The translations under genes were made by a program, and so were the position numbers. Of a stretch of 64,000 bases of DNA, positions 9,212 through 19,310 are shown in pieces. The notes below the pieces were generated by a model. It ran no database searches and was not told where the DNA came from. It was given only the letters and a program-made list of their open reading frames with translations. Each line of letters starts with the position of its first letter. The first letter of the stretch is position 1. Source of the DNA: Tulasnella sp. 424 (lineage: Eukaryota > Basidiomycota > Agaricomycetes > Cantharellales > Tulasnellaceae); contig WSUB01000078.1 in assembly GCA_019633425.1 (NCBI GenBank), positions 62,001-126,000 of the forward strand. The letters run 5' to 3'.

Positions 9212-10792
9212 CTAGACATAAATTGAGCTGGTGTGACTTCCCCCAAAAGCGTTGTAATCTTTGACTAGAGAAGTCTGAACCTCTGGCAAGATCTTCTGGA
9301 CTTCTCTGAGTATATACTTGCATCTCCCACCATCAATTTCTATACGCACTCTTCTGATGGGCCGAGGACGTTCCCGCTCGTTGTCTGGTCCCTCAGAGCT
9401 GGTCATGTATCGGCGTCGGAGCATGTCCAGCATCGCCGCATCGTGAGATTCGCCATCCTCCGCCGCTCCGTAGAAGAAAACCTCCAGATTTGGGAATGGC
9501 CAGCGCGACTGAGTGGGCTGAGCCATGTGAACAAAGATAGAGTTGGACATGGTGGGGCCCCTGGGTGAGGAGGGTACTCGAAAGCCGAGATGGGTAATCG
9601 TCGTATAGGAATCGATGAGGTTCAGTATATGAACGTCCTCGACCCCATCCATGAGGAGGCGAACGGAGATCTCCGGCAGGTCTCGATGAAGGTAATCGCC
9701 TAACCAGTGCACCGTCTCCTCGATCTGCCGAGCCGAATTCAGTTTGAAGTCCAGCCGAATAATTGCACGGGAGGCAGGACGACCGCGATCCCAGTCGTGA
9801 AATTGCAAAAGGAATTCCATCCTTCCACCACCAGAGTTAGTTATATCGATATCCTTCTTTCGACCACGATGTAAGAGAGTCCGCAGCACCGGTGTGAAGT
9901 GGTTGGTGCTGCTCGTGAAGAGAAAGTCGCTCACAACATCGTCGGGGAGCTCAGGGAAACGAGAGCTGATGAAGAGTTCAGAGCAATTGGGTGCGTGTAT
10001 TGTCGATAGGACGAGGTTGCTGACAGGGATGGGCATGAACATGAGATGAAGGGTAGTGAGATGTGGGAGGTGAATCGGCGTCAACGCTGTATGTGCGGGA
10101 CATGTGACTGGACTTCGTCCGAGCTCCAAGCCTTCCAGGTATGGCGAGTTGCGAAGGACATCCAGCAGCTGTTCAGCTGAGACGTTCACAACATCCACCA
10201 GGTTGAGTGATAAAACATTGCGAAGCTGAAGGCCCTGAGAGGAAAGCTTGCAAGGGATCCCTTCGATTTCTAATCGACGAAGCTTGGGGAAGGCGGACGT
10301 TTCGGGCAGCTGCCCGGGCGGGTTGTCTCCAGCCACAACCCTCCGACTCTGCGATGAAAATCCCCTCAAAATTAAGCTTTCGAGGCGTAAAGCGGGCTGG
10401 CTCTGGAGGTTGACAAACAACAGCGCGAACGAGTCGAGCGCGTAGGCTTGTGCGATGAGGGATATTGAGCGGGATCGAGACAGTAGACGGATTACTTGGT
10501 TGATGTATGAAGAAAGACGCGCTCGAGGCCGAGGGCCGTCATCGAAAAGGTAGTATACGTTGAGCGAGAGGACTTTCGACTTGGCGAGTGATCTTTCAAG
10601 GTATTGTATCCCGTCGTGTGCTGAGATCTCCGTCCAGAGGTAAGCAAATTCCTGCAGGAGGTCCCGCCAGAAGTGACAGACAAGACTGAGACGACAACGG
10701 TCCTGTCGGAGACTGGTAATGTCGAATGAGAGTCGGAAGATGTAGACGAGGAGTTCGATTGGCAGGTCCTGGATGCTGGTCATTCGTTTCAT
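9212..10792 (-). CDS. F-box protein, family 1 copy 2
   Basis: Single coding exon of 526 residues from the ATG at 10792 (MKRMTSIQDLP). An upstream extension of the frame to 10870 begins with GTG and runs through the predicted 5'UTR intron, so it is rejected. The F-box lies at residues about 8-52 (IQDLPIELLVYIFRLSFDI, LSLVCHFWRDL), followed by leucine-rich segments and the DAAMLDMLRRRY tail. The C-terminus is about 12 residues longer than in copy 1 and ends GGSHTSSIYV. The upstream flank is split by the 797-bp element at 10975-11771, inserted 182 bases before the start codon, so expression may differ from the other copies. Confidence 0.85.
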   Translation of the reverse strand: MKRMTSIQDLPIELLVYIFRLSFDITSLRQDRCRLSLVCHFWRDLLQEFAYLWTEISAHDGIQYLERSLAKSKVLSLNVYYLFDDGPRPRARLSSYINQVIRLLSRSRSISLIAQAYALDSFALLFVNLQSQPALRLESLILRGFSSQSRRVVAGDNPPGQLPETSAFPKLRRLEIEGIPCKLSSQGLQLRNVLSLNLVDVVNVSAEQLLDVLRNSPYLEGLELGRSPVTCPAHTALTPIHLPHLTTLHLMFMPIPVSNLVLSTIHAPNCSELFISSRFPELPDDVVSDFLFTSSTNHFTPVLRTLLHRGRKKDIDITNSGGGRMEFLLQFHDWDRGRPASRAIIRLDFKLNSARQIEETVHWLGDYLHRDLPEISVRLLMDGVEDVHILNLIDSYTTITHLGFRVPSSPRGPTMSNSIFVHMAQPTQSRWPFPNLEVFFYGAAEDGESHDAAMLDMLRRRYMTSSEGPDNERERPRPIRRVRIEIDGGRCKYILREVQKILPEVQTSLVKDYNAFGGSHTSSIYV

Positions 10793-10974
10793 CAATTGCG
10801 CCTGTGTCCTTAGACAAGTCGAAAAGGGGGCAGTTAGCGGAGAAGAACGCGACGTCGAGTGGACACTCACCCGCCGGGGATCGTTTGACGAGTCGCGGCT
10901 AGGGTGACGGTTGGTGGCGAGTTAATGGGGCTTGCGTCAGGCTCGAGGTTCCAAGAACACAGCCGTCTCGTTGG

Positions 10975-11771
10975 TATGGCGCGCCGTTTGTGTCACGATC
11001 GTCAATTCCGATTGCCGACCTCCGATCGACAATCACGATCGATGACCACCCTCAACGACCGCTTCTAAACGATAACACGATGCACAGAGTGTTATATATA
11101 TGTACATATTGATATCTATTTACATTGTAGTAGTAAGTGCGTTGACATAGACGACCTCAGCCCAGGGGCTTCAGGAGCGTCGTGACGAAATGTGACAGCA
11201 CGTCACGCTCACTCCCTGATTTATACACATGAATTATGATAGAGTATTACTCTAACTTAATACTACAATATATATATATCTAGTCTCATAGGGATCTCTA
11301 GAGACGACGGTTCGGCAACACCCGACAAATGCAGCCAAGCACGAGTTGGTTCGGCTAACTGGCGGTTCCGAGCAAATCCTTCTGTAATTGCCTATAATAA
11401 TAGGAACCTTGTATTCACTTGCCTCTTAATTCCATCATCTTTGTAGCCTGAAGTTAAAGTAATACTCTATCATAATTCATGTGTTTAAATCAGGGAAGGG
11501 GAAAGCCCATCGATTGAGCGTGACGTGTGAATAACGTCTGTCACACTTCGTCACGGCGCTCCTGAAGGATACCGGTGGCCCTAGGCTGAAGTCGTCTATG
11601 TCTGCGCAATTACCCCTACAATGTATATATATATCGATGCGTACATATATCTAGCACTCTGTGCACCATTCTATCGTTTAGAAGCGGTCGTTGAGGGTGG
11701 TCGTCAATCGTGATTGTCAATTGGAGCTTGGCAATCGGAATTGGCGATCGTGACACAAACGGCGCGCCATA
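10975..11771. mobile_element. 797-bp long-inverted-repeat (foldback) element with 6-bp target duplication
   Basis: The ends begin TATGGCGCGCCGTTTGTG and are inverse copies. The arms are about 280-290 bases long and roughly 80% identical, separated by about 190 bases of unrelated sequence. CGTTGG is duplicated on both sides (10969-10974 and 11772-11777). The paralogous blocks upstream of copies 1 and 4 carry an uninterrupted 'tctcgttggacatg' at this point, so the empty site is seen within the window and the duplication length is directly supported. No ORF. A 6-bp duplication does not fit Tc1/mariner (TA), hAT (8) or Mutator (9); the superfamily is left open. Confidence 0.85.
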
Positions 11772-12103
11772 CGTTGGACGTGTTTGTTTGAAAGGACGAA
11801 GGCGTGGTACCTCCTCGCAAGACGGCACGCCGGTGCGGTTCGAGGAAGCTGTGTCATTCAATGAAGCTAGATGTAGTAAAAAGGGTGATTTTATTCCCTT
11901 GATGTGCGCAATTTTATGTGTGAAGGCCCCTGATCTCTGCGGTCTGACCCTCGCGCACCACGAAACGTCCAATCTAGTGATTAATAGGCCACCACAAGCG
12001 ACGTTTCTGGCACAGATCATTATTTGACACCATCCATGGAGTCATACACGCGCGAGTTTAGTCATTCGATCGAATGTCACGGAGGTTCTACTACCGTCGG
12101 GCG
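11772..12103 (-). repeat. Family-1 upstream block, copy 2 (distal part)
   Basis: Continuation of the upstream block of F-box copy 2 beyond the foldback element. It has the same landmarks as at 4820-5169 ('gtggtac.tcctcgcgagac', 'gaagctagatgta', 'acgtttctggcacagat'). The proximal part is at about 10946-10974. Confidence 0.65.
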
Positions 12104-12354
12104 TTCCACAATCAATGATCAATATTCCCAATGAACGACAGATGCATCATGCTGCATCTCATAGACTCTGATTATGACCAACCCAGCAGTTCAAAACTGG
12201 AGCCAGGTACGCTACGGGGCGAGATATGTCGACATCTGCCGTTCTATTCCATTACATAGAATGAAGACCCAGATATACACCACCCGCATAAATTAGGAGC
12301 GTTTGTTCCGAGGTATATCAACATGTACACATGATTGCAGCTAATATTGTTACT

Positions 12355-13898
12355 TCACCAAAAAGAACCACTGACTACGGAATTCGTCTCAACTGCTGGC
12401 AAGATACTCTGGACTTTACTGACTATATATGTAGCTCTCCGCTGCTCATACGTTCTTACGCACACTCTTTCGATGGGCCGAGGACGTATCTGCTCGTTAT
12501 CTGGCCCCTCAGGGCTCGACAGGTACCGGCGTCGGAGCATGTCCAACATTGCCTCGTCTTGAGATTCGGAGTCCTCCGGCGCTTCGTAGACGAAAACCTC
12601 CAGATTTGGTAGCGGCCAACCCGACGCTGTATGTTGAGACATATGAGCAAGGATAGGGTTGGGAATGGTGGCTTCCAAGTCGGAGGGAACCCAAAGGCCG
12701 AGGTGGGTAATGGTCATGTGGAAATCGAGGATATCCATCAATTGAACGTCCTCAAACCCATCCGTGAAGAGGCGAACGGAGATCTTTGGCACGTCTCGTT
12801 GAAAGTGATCTCCTAGCCAGTTCACGGTCTCCTCGATCTGCCGAACTGAATTTAATGTGAACTGGAATCGAATAATTGCATGGGTAGGATCATCGCAATC
12901 CTGGTCATGGAATTGTAAATGGAATTCCATCTGTCCGGCGCGTTCGTTAGTTATATCGATATCCTTGTGTCGACCACGAGCTAAGAGAGTCCGTAGGATG
13001 GGGGCGAAGTGGTTGGTGCTGCTTGTGAAGAGAAAGTCTCTCACAACATCATCAGGGAGTTTAGGGAAAATGGAGCTGATGGAGAGTTCGGAGCAATTTG
13101 GTGCGTGTATTGTTGATAGGAAGAAGTTGCTGGTAGGAATTGGCATGAATATGAGATGGAGGGTCGTGAGATGTGGGAGGTGAATCGGCGTCGTCGATGT
13201 GTGTGCGGGACATGCGACTGGACTTCGTCCGAGCTCCAAGCCTTCCAGGTATGGCGAGTTGCGAAGGACATCCAGCAGCTGTTCAGCTGAGACGTTAACA
13301 ACATCCATCAGGTTGAGTGATAGAAAGTTGTGGAGTTCAAGACCCCGAGGCGAAATCTTGCAGGGGATCCCGTCGATTTCTAATCGACGAAGCTTGGGGA
13401 AGGCGGAGATGTCGGGTAGCTGGGGCGGGTTGGCTTCAGCAACACCGCTCGCTCTCTGCGATGACTCTCCCTTCAAGACTAGACTTTTGAGATGTAGCGC
13501 GGGCTTACTCTGGAGCGCGACAAACACCCGCGAAACGAGTGGAGCACGGAGGATTGGGTGATTAGGGATATTGAACGGGATCGGGACAGTAAAGGGGTTA
13601 CTTTGTCGACGAATTCAGAGAGACGCGTTGGAAGCTCAAAGTCGGCAGAGGAAAGGTAGTATATGTCGATTGGGAGATCTTTCGACTGGGCGAGTGATTT
13701 TTCAAGGTATTGTATCCCGTCGTGTGCTGAGATTTCCGTCCAGAGGTAGGCAGATTCCTGCACGATGTCCCGCCAAGAATGACAAACGAGGCTGAGACGA
13801 TGACGGTCCTGTCGGAGACTGGTAATGTCAAAAGACAGTCGGAAGATGGAGAGAAGGAGCTCGATTGGGAGGTCCTGGATGCCGATATGTTGCTCCAT
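12355..13898 (-). pseudogene. F-box protein, family 1 copy 3, frameshifted
   Basis: Two minus-strand frames together cover a full family-1 protein. The N-terminal frame starts at the ATG at 13898 (MEQHIGIQDLP; another ATG lies just before it) and carries the F-box. The C-terminal frame runs from about 13527 to the stop at 12355. The switch is near 13531: copy 6 reads cgcggaaacgag where this copy reads cgcgaaacgag, one G fewer. The rest of the C-terminal frame is open and well conserved down to DEAMLDMLRRRY. The upstream block is also damaged: only a remnant (about 14283-14350) remains beside about 230 bases of unrelated sequence. Likely a recent pseudogene, though one base could also be a sequencing error. 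Confidence 0.8.
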
Positions 13899-13901
13899 CA
13901 T

Positions 13902-14629
13902 TAATTGTGCTGGTGCCCTTCGGCGAAGCAGTTAGGCCGAGCTCAGGCGAAGGAGAAGGATGCTACGCCGAGGGGATGCTCACCCGGAGATCGGTTCAAT
14001 TGACGAGCCGCGATTGGCGGTTGGTGTGAGTCAATGGGGCTTGCGTCAGGCTCGAGGGTGTTTGGGATATAAACTACGTGGGATGCAATGTGCTGTGGTC
14101 GCTTGTACTTAGTTTATGGCCGTAATATCCGTCGAATGGTGATTGGTTCATGAAAAGGTGGCAGAGAGACTAATTTTCCCACTTTATTTACCGACCAATC
14201 AAATCCCGCTACCCGTTCCCCGCGAAATCGGTCCGACCGTTCCCGATTTTTCCGAAAGTCCCATCACAGCCTGGGTACGAGGCAGGCACGCCGGTGCAGT
14301 TCGAGGAAGCTATGATTTTTATTCCCTTGATGTGCGGATGTCGGGCGCTCCACAGTGATCAATATTCCCCAAAAGGATAGATGCCATGGTAAAGCATGCA
14401 TGACAGGCTCATTCCACACCATTATGTCGCATTTGATGAACTCTGATCAGGACCGACCCAGCAGCCCAAAGCCGGCGCCAGGCACGCTACGGAGCGAGAT
14501 CGGTCGACACCTGCCGCTCCATAAAGGTCCGTAGAGTGAAGACACCATATATATACACTATTATTATGAGTCAGAAAGGGTTGTTACAAATTATATCAAC
14601 AACTAGATACAATTTAAGCTAGTGTAAAT
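13902..14629. other. Rearranged flank between F-box copies 3 and 4
   Basis: 13902-14055 still resembles the 5' leader of the family. About 14056-14282 is unrelated to the other units. 14283-14340 is a remnant of the upstream block ('ggcacgccggtgcagttcgag'), joined with an internal deletion to the 'gatgtcgggcg' end. 14345-14629 is the usual downstream flank of copy 4. Confidence 0.55.
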
Positions 14630-16180
14630 TCACCAAATACCTCTGTGATCTTCGGGCCAAGGAGTCTCAACCTCAGGTAAGATCTTCTGGACTTCTCCGA
14701 TAATATAATCAGATCTCGAATCATCAAGGCACACGCGCACTCTTTTGATGGGCCGAGGGCGTATCCCCTCGTTGCCTAGTCCCTCAGAGCTCGACGTGTA
14801 TCGGCGTCGGAGCATGTCCAGCATCGCTTCGTCTTGAGATTCGGCGTCCTCCGCCGCAGCATAGACAAAAACCTCCAGATTTGTGAGTGGCCAGCCCAAC
14901 TGAGTAGGATGAGCCATGCGAAGAAGGATAGAGTTGGATATGGTGGGGTCAGGTAAGGAGGCTGCTCGAAAGCCGAGATGGGTAATTGTCGTGTAGGAAT
15001 CGAGGAGGTCCATTATATGAACGTCCTCGAACCTCTTCATGCGGAGGCGAATGGAGATCTTTGGCCCGTCGCGTTGAAGGCAATTGCCTAACCAGCGCAC
15101 TGTCTCCTCGATCTGCCGAGCCGAATTTAGTGTGAAGTCCAGCTGAAGAACCGCAAGGGAGACAGGACCCTTGCGATCCGAGTCGTGAAATTGCAAAAGA
15201 AAGCGAATATTTCCAGCGCTAGTGGACGTTATATCGATATCCTTGTATCGACCACGGGTTAAGAGGGTCCGCAGGACCGGGGTGAAGTGGTTGGTGCTGC
15301 TTGTGAAGAGACTGCCATTCACGACGTCGTCAGGGAGCCCACGGAAATCAGAGCTGATGTCGAGTTCGGAGCAATTGGGTGCGTGTATTGTCGATAGGAA
15401 GAAGTTGCTGACATGGATAGGCATGAGTACGAGACGGAGAGTCGTAAGATGAGGGAGATGAATCGGTGACAGTGCTGTGTGTGCGGGACATGCAACTGGG
15501 CTTTGTCCGAGTCCCAAAGTTTCCAGGTATGGCGAGTTCTGGAGGACATCCAGCAGCTGTTCAGCTGAGACGTTAACAATGTCTACCAGGTTTAGTGACA
15601 GAACATTGTGAAGCTGAAGACCCGGAGGTGAAAGCTTGCAACAAATCCCTTCGATTTCTAATCGACGAAGCTTGGGGAAGGCGGAAATTTCGGATAGTTG
15701 CCAGGGGGGGTCGGCTTCAGCAGCAAAGCTCCATCTCGGCATTGGCCATCCCTTCAGAATTAGACTTTCGAGCAGTAGAGCGGGATTGCTCTGGAGCTCG
15801 ACCAACAACCGCTTGAGCAAGTTGTTGATGGAGGATAATGTGATTACGGATATTGAACGGGATCGGGACAGTAGAGGGGTTACTTGCTCGATGTATGAAA
15901 TGAGACGTATTCGAGGGACAGGCCCGTCTGATAGAAGGTAGTATATATCGATTGGGAGATCTTTCGACCTGGTGAGTGATGTTTCGATGTAGTGTATGTT
16001 GTCGTGTGCTGATATCTCCGTCCAGAGGGAGGGAGATTTCTGCACGAGGTCCCGCCAGGAATGACAAACGAGGCCGAGACGACAACGGTCCCGTTGGAGA
16101 CTGGTAATGTCAAACGAGAGTCGGAAGATGTAGACGAGGAGTTCAATTGGGAGGTCCTGGATGCTGGTCATCCGCTCCAT
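14630..16180 (-). CDS. F-box protein, family 1 copy 4
   Basis: Single coding exon, 516 residues, starting MERMTSIQDLP at 16180. The F-box is at residues about 6-50 (IQDLPIELLVYIFRLSFDI, LGLVCHSWRDL, LWTEI). Leucine-rich segments follow (FPKLRRLEIEGI, EQLLDVLQNSPYLETLGLG, LPHLTTLRL), then the DEAMLDMLRRRY tail. No breaks. A 5'UTR intron like that of the other copies is predicted upstream (donor GTGAGT). By sequence it groups with copies 2 and 5 (MTSIQDLP start) rather than with 1, 3 and 6. It probably acts as a substrate receptor of an SCF ligase; the target is unknown. Confidence 0.85.
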   Translation of the reverse strand: MERMTSIQDLPIELLVYIFRLSFDITSLQRDRCRLGLVCHSWRDLVQKSPSLWTEISAHDNIHYIETSLTRSKDLPIDIYYLLSDGPVPRIRLISYIEQVTPLLSRSRSISVITLSSINNLLKRLLVELQSNPALLLESLILKGWPMPRWSFAAEADPPWQLSEISAFPKLRRLEIEGICCKLSPPGLQLHNVLSLNLVDIVNVSAEQLLDVLQNSPYLETLGLGQSPVACPAHTALSPIHLPHLTTLRLVLMPIHVSNFFLSTIHAPNCSELDISSDFRGLPDDVVNGSLFTSSTNHFTPVLRTLLTRGRYKDIDITSTSAGNIRFLLQFHDSDRKGPVSLAVLQLDFTLNSARQIEETVRWLGNCLQRDGPKISIRLRMKRFEDVHIMDLLDSYTTITHLGFRAASLPDPTISNSILLRMAHPTQLGWPLTNLEVFVYAAAEDAESQDEAMLDMLRRRYTSSSEGLGNEGIRPRPIKRVRVCLDDSRSDYIIGEVQKILPEVETPWPEDHRGIW

Positions 16181-16324
16181 CGATTGCGCCTGGGTCCCCA
16201 GACAAGTCGAAAGGGAGCAGTTAGCGTAAGGGACGCAACGCCGAGTGAATACTCACCGTCGGGGTTCGGTTGATGAGCTGCGGCTAGGATGGCAGTTGGT
16301 GGTGAGTTAATGAGGCTTGCGTCA

Positions 16325-16695
16325 GGCTCAAGAACACAGCCATCTCGTTGGACATGTTTGTTAGCGTGGTATGTACTTCCTCGCGAGACACGCTGGTGCA
16401 ATTCGAGGGAACTGTGCCATTCAATGAAGCTAGATGTACTAACGAAAGTGATCATTATTCCCTTAAAGCGCGATTAATTAATCTTACGTGCGAAGTTCTG
16501 TGATTTCTCCTGGCCGTTTGAAGCGCACGCATTACGAAATGTCAAGCCTGGTGATTAACGGGACACAAACGACATTTCTGGCATAGATTGTTACTATGTC
16601 ACCGTCTATGGAGTCATACACGCGTGGGCTTATTCGCTCAATTGAGTGTCACGGGGTTCTACGACCGAACTTATGAAACGCCGTTGTCGGGCATT
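16325..16695 (-). repeat. Family-1 upstream block, copy 4
   Basis: The intact block between the 5' leader of copy 4 and the downstream flank of copy 5. It shows the ancestral order: the block ends 'tgtcgggca' and is followed immediately by 'ttccacatgatcaat'. This is the reference for the empty sites used to define the inserts at 5170-8964 and 10975-11771. Confidence 0.7.
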
Positions 16696-16951
16696 CCACA
16701 TGATCAATTTTCCCAATGAACAATAAATGCCCCCGGTAAAGCAAACACGCGTCGTTCCGCACCATTATATTGCATTTGATAGGCTCTGATTATGACCAAC
16801 CTAGCGGTCCAAAGGTGGAGCCAGGTACGATACGGAGCGAGATATGTATGTCGACAGCTAGAGTTCTATATGGTCCATACCCCTCGAATGAAGACCTACA
16901 TATACACCATCCTTATGAATCATTAAGATTTGTTACAAAGTATATCAGCAA

Positions 16952-18523
16952 CTAGATTTCGTTTGATCTACCGCTACCTCCCCAATAATATGTGTAATTT
17001 CCGACCAGAGTCTCAACCTCTGGCAAGATCTTCTGGACCTCCCCGAGTATGCACTCAGACCTCCCACTATAATCTGCTATCCCCACTCTTTTAATGGGCC
17101 GAAGACGTATCCGCTCGTTGTCTGGTTCCTCAGCCCTCGACATGTATCGGCGTCGGAGCATGTCCAGCATCGCTTCATCGTGAGGTTTGGCGTCCTTTGG
17201 TGCTCCATACACAAAAACCTCCAGATTCGTGAGTGGCCAGCGCAGCTGAGTAGGCTGGGCCATTTGAACAAGGATTGAGTTGGACATGATGGGACCATGG
17301 TTGGAGGGTACTCGAAAGCCGAGATGGGTAATCTTCGTATAGGAATCGAGGAGGTTCATTATATGAACGTCCTCGAACCTATTCATGCGGAGGCGAATGG
17401 AGATCTCCGGCAGGTCTCGTAGAAGGTATTCACCCAGCCAGCGCACTGCCTCCTCCATCTGAGTTGAATTCAGTGAGAAGTCCAGCTTAATCGCATGGGA
17501 CGTAGGCCAACCGCGCTCCCAGTCGTGAAATCGCAAAACGAATTGACCCCTCATTCCAGAGCCAAGTTTACTTATCTTGATATCCTTGTATCGACCACGG
17601 GTTAAGAGAGTCCGCAGGACCGGGGTGAAGTGGTTGGTGCTGCTTGTGAAGAGACTGCCTCTCACGGCGTCGTCAGGGAGCGGAGGGAAATCAGCGCAGA
17701 TGGAGAGTTCGGAACAGTTGGGTGCGTGTATTGTCGATAGGAAGAAGTTGCTGACAGGGACAGTCATGAATCTGAGATGGAGGGTCGTAAGATGAGGGAG
17801 GTGAATCTGCGTCAATGCCGGTTGCACGGGGCATGTGACTGGCTTTCGTCCGAGCTCCAAACTTTCCAAGTATGGCGAGCTCCGAAGGACGTCCAGCAGC
17901 TGTTCAGCCGAGACGCCAAGAACGTTTATCAGTTTGAGTGATAAAATGTTGCGGAGTCCAAGGCCTCGAGGTGAAAGCTTGCAAGCGATCCCATCGATTT
18001 GTAATCGACGAAGCTTGGGGAAGGCGGACATATCGGGTAGCTGGGGCGGGTTGGCTCCCGGACCATAGCTCCGATCTATGTGCCCTGGCGATCCCTCCAA
18101 GATTAGACTTTCGAGACGTAGGGCGGACTTGCTTTGAAGTTCGACAAGCAACGGGGGAAACGAGTTGCGCTCCAATTGTGTGGTTAGGAATATTGAACGG
18201 GATCGGCGCAGTAGAGGGGTTACTACTTGTTTGATGAATGAAGAGAGACCCGTTCGAGGCCGAGGGCCGGAAGGGAAAAAGTAGTATATGTCGATTGAGA
18301 GATCTTTCGACTTGTCGAGTGATCTTTCACGGTATTGTATGTTGTCGTGTGCTGAGATCTCCGTCCAGAGGTAGGCGGATTCCTGCACGAGGTCCCGCCA
18401 GGAGTGACAAACGAGGCTGAGACGACAACGATCCCGTTGGAGACTAGTGATGTCAAAAGACAGTCGGAAGATGTAGGTGAGAAGTTCGACTGGGAGGTCC
18501 TGAATGCTGGTCATTCGGTCCAT
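16952..18523 (-). CDS. F-box protein, family 1 copy 5
   Basis: Single coding exon of 523 residues from the ATG at 18523 (MDRMTSIQDLP). An earlier in-frame ATG at 18571 overlaps the predicted branch-site region of the 5'UTR intron and is not conserved in the other copies. The F-box is at residues about 7-51 (IQDLPVELLTYIFRLSFDI, LSLVCHSWRDL). Leucine-rich segments and a DEAMLDMLRRRY tail follow, and the C-terminus is glycine-rich (YYWGGSGRSNEI). The gene is intact. Relative to copy 4 it has small in-frame changes in the variable middle region, as expected for diverging receptors. Confidence 0.85.
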   Translation of the reverse strand: MDRMTSIQDLPVELLTYIFRLSFDITSLQRDRCRLSLVCHSWRDLVQESAYLWTEISAHDNIQYRERSLDKSKDLSIDIYYFFPSGPRPRTGLSSFIKQVVTPLLRRSRSIFLTTQLERNSFPPLLVELQSKSALRLESLILEGSPGHIDRSYGPGANPPQLPDMSAFPKLRRLQIDGIACKLSPRGLGLRNILSLKLINVLGVSAEQLLDVLRSSPYLESLELGRKPVTCPVQPALTQIHLPHLTTLHLRFMTVPVSNFFLSTIHAPNCSELSICADFPPLPDDAVRGSLFTSSTNHFTPVLRTLLTRGRYKDIKISKLGSGMRGQFVLRFHDWERGWPTSHAIKLDFSLNSTQMEEAVRWLGEYLLRDLPEISIRLRMNRFEDVHIMNLLDSYTKITHLGFRVPSNHGPIMSNSILVQMAQPTQLRWPLTNLEVFVYGAPKDAKPHDEAMLDMLRRRYMSRAEEPDNERIRLRPIKRVGIADYSGRSECILGEVQKILPEVETLVGNYTYYWGGSGRSNEI

Positions 18524-18673
18524 CAATTGTGCTTGGGTTCTTAGCCAAGTCAAAAAGGGAGTAGTTAGCATGAGGCGAAGGAGAAAGACGCAACACCATA
18601 TTCACCACCAGTGATCGGTTGATGCGCGCGGCTAGGGTGACAGTTGGTGGTGAGTTAATGGGGCTTGCGTCAG

Positions 18674-19030
18674 GCTCGAGAACAGAGCCGTCTCGTTGGA
18701 CGTGTTTGTTGGCAGGAACGATGGCGTGGTACTTCCTCACCAGACACGCCGGTGCAGTTAGAGGGAACTGTGCCATCAAATGAAGCTAGATGTACTAACG
18801 AAGGTAATTGGTGATTTTTATTGCCTCAAAGTGCGCGATTTTATGCGCGAAGTTCCACGATCTCTCCGGTCTGAATCTCGTGCATTACGAAATGTCAAGC
18901 CTAACGATTAAATGAACACAAACGACATTTCTGGCACATATTATTACTATGTCACCGTCCATGGAGTCGTAACGCGCGAGTTTAGTCATTCGATTGAATG
19001 TTGACCGAACCTACGAAACGATGTCGACCC
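18674..19030 (-). repeat. Family-1 upstream block, copy 5
   Basis: Same block as at 16325-16695, upstream of F-box copy 5. The landmark 'acgacatttctggcacata' is present. The 3' end is shortened and altered around 19005-19050 (a 'gaccgaacctacgaaacgatgtcg' end with a C-rich stretch). Confidence 0.65.
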
Positions 19031-19310
19031 GGGCGCCCCCCCAATGAGCGTTACTGCCCATGAACGATAGATGCCTTAGTAAGGCAACACGCTCGTTCCA
19101 CACCATTTTCTGGCATTTAATAGACTCTGATTAAAACCAATCCAGTGGTCCAAAGCTGGGACCAGGTCCGCAACAGAGCGAGATGTGTCGACATCCGCCG
19201 TTGTATAAACGTCCATAGAATGAGGTCCCCCACATACACCACCCTCATGATCATGTTAGGTTCTTTCAGATTATATCAACAGTTATATAAATGTTCCAGC
19301 TAATGCTACT

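Noticed and set aside
10793..10870. N-terminal extension of F-box copy 2 (and similar ones in copies 5 and 6)
   Set aside because: The extensions of copies 2, 5 and 6 overlap the predicted 5'UTR intron or its branch site, and that of copy 2 begins with GTG. None is conserved between copies, whereas the ATG before IQDLP is.
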